Of a stretch of 64,000 bases of DNA, positions 57,957 through 64,000 are shown in pieces (position 1 is the stretch's first letter; each line of letters starts with the position of its first letter). The position numbers and the translations under genes are program-made. Below the pieces are notes generated by a model. It made no database searches. It worked only from the letters and a program-made list of their open reading frames with translations, and had not been told where the DNA came from. This DNA is from Adiantum capillus-veneris (taxonomy: Eukaryota > Streptophyta > Polypodiopsida > Polypodiales > Pteridaceae): NCBI GenBank assembly GCA_014529385.2, contig CM043953.1, positions 112,722,549 through 112,786,548 of the forward strand. The letters are read 5' to 3'.

Positions 57957-59499
57957 CATATGAAGAAGCTATGCAACATGAATCCAAAGAAGAATGGACG
58001 AAGAGCATGCAAGTGGAGATGGACTCACTACATCGCAACCAAACATGGGAGTTGGTTGAGTTGCCTAAAGGTAAGCGGGCACTTCAAAACAAATGGGTGT
58101 ACAAGCTAAAGGAAGAAGAAGGTGGGAAGAAAAGGTACAAGTCTAGGCTTGTGGTAAAAGGTTTTTCTCAAAAGAAAGATATTGACTTCAATGAAATATT
58201 TTCTCCTATTGTAAAAATAAACTCAATTAGGCTTTTCTTAAGCCTTGTGGCTGCTCATGATCTAAATCTCGAGCAAATGGATGTAACTACGGCATTCCCT
58301 CATGGTGACTTAGAGGAGGAAATCTACATGCTTCAACCAAAGGGGCATGAAGTAAAAGGTAAGGAGAAAATGGTTTGCAGATTAAAGAAGAGCTTGTATG
58401 GTTTAAAGCAAGCATCAAGACAATGGTACTTGAAGTTTGATCGATGAATGTTGGATCATGGATTCACAAGATGCAACTCGGATCACTCCGTCTACACGGA
58501 GAATTTGGGAGATGGGAAATTCATCATCCTAATGTTGTATGTTGATGACATGTTGATTTCAAGTGCTAACATGCAGGACATCAAAGACCTAAAAGAGGAG
58601 CTGTCGAAATCTTTTCAATGAAAGATTTAGGTGCTGAAAAGAGGATACTTGGTATGAAGATATCAAGGGACAGGACGAAGAAGACAATAAAGCTATCTCA
58701 AGAAGATTACATCAACAAGGTACTAGAAAGGTTTGCAATGCAAAATGCAAAACCAGTTTCTACACCTTTGGCTGGTCATTTTAAACTAACGAAGGATATG
58801 TGTCCAAAGACACAAGAGGAGATAGCCTATATGTCTAAAGTTCCATATGTTGCAGCGGTAGGTTCTCTAATGTATGCTATGGTCTGGACAAGGCCAGACA
58901 TTGCACATGCAGTGGGAGTTGTGAGTAGGTTCATGGACAACCCAGGGAAAGAGCATTGGCAAGCTGTGAAGTGGATACTTAGGTATCTAAAAGGGACAAC
59001 AACAAATGCTTTGTATTTTGGAGGAACTCATATTTTTCTAGAAGGGTATGCTGATGCAGATATGGCAGGTGACAAAGATACTCGAAGAAGCACTACTGGC
59101 TATGTGTTCACGGTTGGAGGCACAACAGTAAGCTGGGCTTCAAAGCTGCAGAAAGTGGTTTCACTTTCTACCACGGAAGTAGAGTATGTAGCAATGACGG
59201 AGGCAAGCAAAGAAATTCTGTGGCTTCACAGATTCTTAGAAGAGCTTGGATTCAAACAAGACAATTGTGTCTTGTACAGTGATAGCCAAAGCGCTATCCA
59301 TCTTGCGAAGAACTCAGCCTTTCATTCAAGGACAAAGCACATTGAGGTGAGATATCACTTCATACGCACTCTTTTGGAAGAGGGACAACTAAAGCTAGGA
59401 AAGGTGCATACAAGTGAAAATCCTGCAGATATGTTTACAAAGGTGGTCAACAAGGAGAAGTTGAGCTTTTGCTCATCTTCAATCGGCATTCAAGGATAA
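57957..59499 (+). pseudogene. Reverse transcriptase and RNase H of copia L
   Basis: RT: NKWVYKLKEEEGGKKRYKSR, LVVKGFSQKKDIDFNEIFSP, MDVTTAFPHGDLEEEIYMLQ, the catalytic YVDDMLIS (about 58540). A TGA at about 58445 and a one-base shift near 58615 split it. From 58618 a 293-codon frame carries MKDLGAEKRILGMKI, GSLMYAMVWTRPDIAHAVGV and RNase H (YADADMAGDKDTRRSTTGYV, LSTTEVEYVAMTEASKEI, SDSQSAIHLAKN, HIEVRYHFIR). RNase H looks intact. Confidence 0.9.
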
Positions 59500-59540
59500 T
59501 AAGCCAGAATGGAAAGCAATCACAGGTTTAGTTTGGAGAT

Positions 59541-59640
59541 CAGTCTCCAAGTGGGAGATTGTTAAGTATGGAGCTTGATTTACCCTTGTAATTTTTTGTG
59601 GTAAAAGCGCACAAGATTATTGACACTATAAATTTGATTA
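59541..59640 (+). mobile_element. Polypurine tract and start of 3' LTR of copia L
   Basis: ctccaagtgggagat directly before tgttaagtatgg is the typical copia plus-strand primer and LTR start (TG at 59560). The end of this LTR is not visible by eye; it lies somewhere right of 59640. Confidence 0.7.
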
Positions 59641-61349
59641 CATTAAAATGAAGATGTACACATCCATTGTTAATTCGTACTTTATCATAGGTAGAATAAA
59701 TGGATTAATTGAAGCATTGATTTCATTGAGGCGAGTGGATCCAAATATCCTCCTTATGATAGACTGAAACCTAAACTTAGTTGCAATGATTATATGAATG
59801 GATTGCCGAGCAATAGGCCTAAAAGGTTCATTGTTTTGATCGTGATTCATGTGCTACTCCTCGTTGTTGGCTTGAAGACCTCGTTCCTTCATATGGCCCT
59901 TGAGCACCCCTTCACCACTCCTTGTTCCTACCTTTAAAACAAATTGAAAACGTGAACATCAAAAGAAGTTTCATAATTGATGATTGGAAGTATAATTGGA
60001 TTAGGTGATGCCAGTATTTCTCTAAGTCTTTCTGCACCAAACATAAAAACAATGCGTTGCTGGAAAAAGACTTTTCTATCTATGTGAACATTTACTCTAA
60101 TGTGTTGTGCAAAATGAAATGGATAGATGGGAACTCCATTGTTCATCACTAAAAAATTTGAAGGTAACTTGGAAATATGTTCCTCAGTGGGGGCACCACT
60201 TTATGAGGGCGAGCTTTTTGAAATGGGGCCTCTAAACCCAAACCAATGGGCCTACCCTCACAAAATGTTCGTAAAGAGGTACGCACACTACTTGGGGCAC
60301 CACCTTCTTTTGGGAGTGGAGAAGGAAACCAATCAAAACAACACTTGCACTCACACACTCAAGCAACACACTTTGAAAACCCCCTTACTCTATATACACT
60401 TTGGACACTTGAACACCATCAACGATTATGCAACCCAATGCTGTGCATCAAAATGAAATATGCAATTTGTGGAATAGCATTCACCTTCTTCCCATAAGAA
60501 TACCCATAATGCATCCAAACTCTTCCTCTCTCAAGCACTCATCAAAAAATCATGCGCACAAGACTTGACTCTCAAACACACAAGAGAATCACTTACATCA
60601 AACTAACACACTTTGCATAGAGAGCTCATCTCCATCTATGCAATGCCGTGACACAAATAAAATCACCATGAGAGGTAGCCACATGCATATGTAATGAAGC
60701 AAAAGAGAGTTGGAGTGAGAAATTTCTTTAGACCAATTGAATAAGTGTGGAGAAACAAACCAATGGTAAATTGAGAATAGAACACGTACTTGATTTCTCG
60801 CACACCTTTTAAGGGGAGGACAGACGCTAGCTAACCATCACGAATTGCGACACTTGAAAGTTTTGAAGATGATTTCATGATCATTAACATAACCATGAGA
60901 GAGATCATGATGTACTTACAAGTTATTGAGGTGCTACAAATGATTTATTGGGTTGATGGAGTAAGAGATTGTAGAATGGAAAGAGTGGAGAATAGAGTTG
61001 CACTTCCTCCAAAGAGGAGGGTTAGGAGGGAGGATGTGAAAGAGGGAGAGTTGGGGTTTTCTCTACTATTGATCAAGAAACAACATGAAGTTGAAAATAT
61101 AGGTGTGTGTCCTTGAGTCTCTCCAAGGGGGGCTATTTGTAGTTGTGTAGGAGTGGGATTATGCTACACTTAATTAGAGTAAGTGATTAGACCTAATTAA
61201 GTCCTTTGACCACTCATTGAATATTGGACATAAAAGGGACTATTTATTCACCAAAAATATCATTTTAGACCGTGAAGGCTCCATAGGGGTGCATAATGTA
61301 GGTGGGCCCCACCATGAGGCCCTACGGGTGGCTCCTGCGGGGTATCTCA
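59641..61349. other. Stretch without recognised gene
   Basis: No coding region is supported on either strand. It probably includes the rest of copia L's 3' LTR. The last 90 bases hold a GC-rich piece (gtgggccccaccatgaggccc) next to the solo LTR. Confidence 0.5.
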
Positions 61350-62942
61350 TGTAACATTTAATGGCCTAAAATCTTATGTGTAGCGGAATTTAGCATGAAC
61401 ATAGTGGGCATTTCATTAGAATAGATTCCTAATGAGAATTACAAGAGTGCTTGGGTGGAGAGAGAGCAACAAAAAGCATAACACCTAGTTAGATAGCATC
61501 GACAATACTTTCAAAAGAGAGAGAGCAATTAAGCTATTGACAACAGTTGAGGACCGGATTTGCATGGAGCCGGTCCCCCCTCCAAAAGGCTTTGTATTAT
61601 GGTTTCTCCCATCAAGAGAGACATTGTACAATACAATTCTTTGTGTTCCTTCAAGACTAGCTAGTGCAATGAAGATGGAAGCTTCATACACCAAGCAAAA
61701 CACTTAATCAAACACAACTTGAATTATCCCCGTTCTCAGACCCAAGACCTCACACACCTTCGAAGATGGTGAGAGCTAGCAGGGTATGAGAGTAGATTGA
61801 GAGGAAAAAGAAGTATCTTACGAGAAAGAAGTACATCTCCTCACATAATCACTCATATTAGCATAGCTTAGCTTAGTAATTAGCTTGGTAGAGAAGATGA
61901 GCATGCATTGAAGCTTGGCTCTTGGTTGGATTTGCATCCACATGCCAAGAGAGTGTTGATGTAGGCTTCTATCTCACAAGCTTGGAGTAGGTGATGAGCT
62001 CTCCATTAAAGCTTGGGAGGAGATAGAGTATTTTCCCTTCACACATGGTCAAGTGTGAGAGTGTGTGTGTCAATGCCCAGCAAAAATCAGCCCCCCCCTC
62101 TCTTGGGCGAGCCCAAGCTGCTAAGTAAGTCTGGCTTTTGCCTCATTGGACCTCCCCAGGTCAAGCCAATAGGGATTAAGCAGCATAAGTGATAGCCTTC
62201 TGACATGTGTCCCCCTTTCCCCTTTTGTGAGAGCTTTAGGTAATTAAATAATTAAACTAAACTCTCATTGGACCCCTTTGCCTCCTGGCCAATAGGAATC
62301 AGGCAAGCCATGGGGCTCCTGAATGCTCATTGGACCCCTTGGGAGACTGCCCAATAGTCTTCTAGGACACTTAATTCTTATTGGTTTCTTTTATTAAATG
62401 TTTTTAAATTAATTAAACTAGATTTACTCTAGCTTAATTCTCATTGGTCCACTTCAAGGGTCTTCCAATAGGCATTGGGCACACCTTGTGGGCATCTGGC
62501 CTAGGGAGCTGACATGTGTCCCTCATTCCCTTTTTGTAAAGGGAGCCTGTGTGTGTGTGTGTGGCTTTCTCTCTCATCCCCTAGCTTTGGGGCTCGCCCC
62601 CTCCCATGTAGGGATATAGAAAGACTTTTTTGGCACACACTAAGCATCCAATTTTCCCTAGGGTTGACCTTTGGACACAACCTTTGAATTTTGGAACCTT
62701 AGCATTTTGGAAGTCTTAATGGGCTGAACCTTAGGGTCTTTTTGGCCCATTGTTTCACATGGTTCTTTTGCAGATGGCCCCCCCTTTGGATCCCTATTTT
62801 CCCTCCTTTGGATCCCTACTGTGGCCGGTCTGCTAACTTAACCAATATTCTAGCTTTTTCTCCCTTGGCACTTCCCCACATTAAATGATCAGTTTAATAT
62901 GAGAAAATCATTTAGGAGAATTAGATATTGATTATTATGACA
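61350..62942. mobile_element. Solo LTR of the F/E family with target duplication ctca
   Basis: A complete LTR of 1593 bp from tgtaacattt to attatgaca. ctca stands on both sides (61346-61349 and 62943-62946). No element sequence, purine tract or primer site adjoins it. It arose most likely by recombination between the two LTRs of a full element. It is about 98% identical to 1-961 where both are present. Confidence 0.85.
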
Positions 62943-62946
62943 CTCA

Positions 62947-64000
62947 ACTTGTCTGTCTTGGCATTTAGAAAGCATCTTTAGGTTGGTCCCATCACATGCA
63001 AGTGAACTTGAACACTCATTGCTCTTCTAGAAGATGAGTAGGGGAAAAATAAGATCTCACCCTCTTGATTTACTTGATTTACAGTTCCCTTTTGCTGCGA
63101 ATCTGACGGATTTACACTATTTTGACCATAACTTTTTACCTGTAGCTCGGAATGACATGCTTCAAAAGGCAAAATTGACCTTCTCAACATGTTTGATATG
63201 AATTTGGACTATTCGTCACGCCCATGCACCAAGGAATTCGGTTTGTAAGGTCCACACTAGGCTAGGGAACCTTTTGCTTATAAGTCTTCTTGTATGGGCC
63301 CTTTGCTTGTATGCATCCAAGGAGAATCATGCTTTTTCAAAAAGCTATGATGCTTAAACAAATAGAGGAGGGCCCAATATTATTTTCTTGTGAAAAGAAT
63401 ATACAATTGGAGTCTTTTTGAAAGGAAAGAAACTATATGTATATTCTTAAGAGATATTGGGCCACCTATGTAGGGGGCATAGAAGACTTGTAGAGAGGGA
63501 CCATAATCTTTGGTAAAGAAAAGTGGAGAGTTGATTTCCATGGAAATTTATCTATATGGGGTGGAAGATGGATATATTATTTTTCTACCACTAATTTACA
63601 AGAGGTAAGAAAGTTTGGGGGTATATAGTTGGTTATTGTATGCTTATTCTATTTACAAAGCAAAAAAGAAAAGGGTGGTAATATAAATATATGACTAAGG
63701 TGACATTTTTGGGAAGAGTATAATGTATGTGTCACCACAAAGGTTAAACGAAGAGGGGGAATTTACTCTAGATAACTTAATAGCGTAGAAAAATATATAC
63801 ACATATGAGGAAGAGGACGTTGAGTAGGCTGCCAAATGTTGCAAAAAGATGGTTACCATTTTATGCCACTCACTAGATGGCCGGTGGAGTTGGTTAGTCA
63901 CTTTTGAAGCTATGGAGTTGTATGCTACATAGTCTTGAAGCTACCCATCCAGTTTTGGCCCATTTGGAGTGAGTTTGACTTCATATGTCAAATTTGACGC
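62947..64000. other. Stretch without recognised gene
   Basis: AT-rich, no supported coding region, RNA gene or repeat. Short minus-strand frames have no known motifs. Confidence 0.5.

Overview
The window looks like nuclear DNA of a land plant and is almost entirely nested transposable elements around one intact-looking host gene. The gene (44206-46863) carries sequence blocks of a plant-specific family. The elements are long-LTR Ty3/gypsy and Ty1/copia types with plant-style initiator-Met-tRNA primer sites, and there is a relic of an HUH Rep (Replitron-like) transposase, a type abundant in non-seed plants. A fern or another non-seed plant is my best inference; the sequence does not prove it. 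No rRNA, functional tRNA, CRISPR or prokaryotic-style operon was seen.

Layout. Region 1-6145: an LTR and gag-type internal region (element F), interrupted by a deleted gypsy element E (LTR 2754-4314). Region 6146-7521: no gene, degenerate repeats. Region 7522-36074 is a gypsy nest. An old element B (3' LTR 7522-7912, pol 7913-10527, then shards 17293-17331 and 24272-24702) was hit by element A (10528-17292, target duplication caata/aaata) and, 35 bp away, by element C (17332-24271, target duplication actag). The rest of B was hit by an A-family LTR (G, 24703-25741). That LTR was hit by another A-family element (H, LTR 25742-27202 and tail 35667-36074). H contains an Athila/Tat-like gypsy D (27203-35666) with a long extra 3' ORF. 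Region 37215-41688: a copia element M truncated at its 3' end. Then come a LINE zf-RVT relic (41695-42200) and a tRNA-derived SINE candidate (~42390-42560).

The host gene has a CT-rich leader and encodes an 885-residue, serine- and charge-rich protein with the EPTSPKVTCIGQVR motif of syringolide-induced 14-1-1-like proteins. Downstream are a 454-bp MITE with 39-bp inverted ends, a second small MITE candidate, the HUH Rep relic (48840-50440, minus strand) and simple repeats. Region 51939-59640 holds a gypsy chromodomain fragment J (minus), a plus-strand gypsy K with primer site and gag-PR-RT-RNase H, and a copia L. K and L join in the same reading frame at about 56665. A solo LTR (61350-62942, flanked by ctca) is about 98% identical to the LTR at the left edge.

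Nothing here works together as a pathway. The retroelement pol genes are broken by deletions, frameshifts and stop codons, and most stops are one C-to-T or G-to-A transition away from CAG, CGA or TGG, as expected of silenced, methylated elements. The most unusual items are the Replitron-like relic, the extra ORF of element D, the in-frame gypsy-copia junction and the deep nest with readable target duplications.
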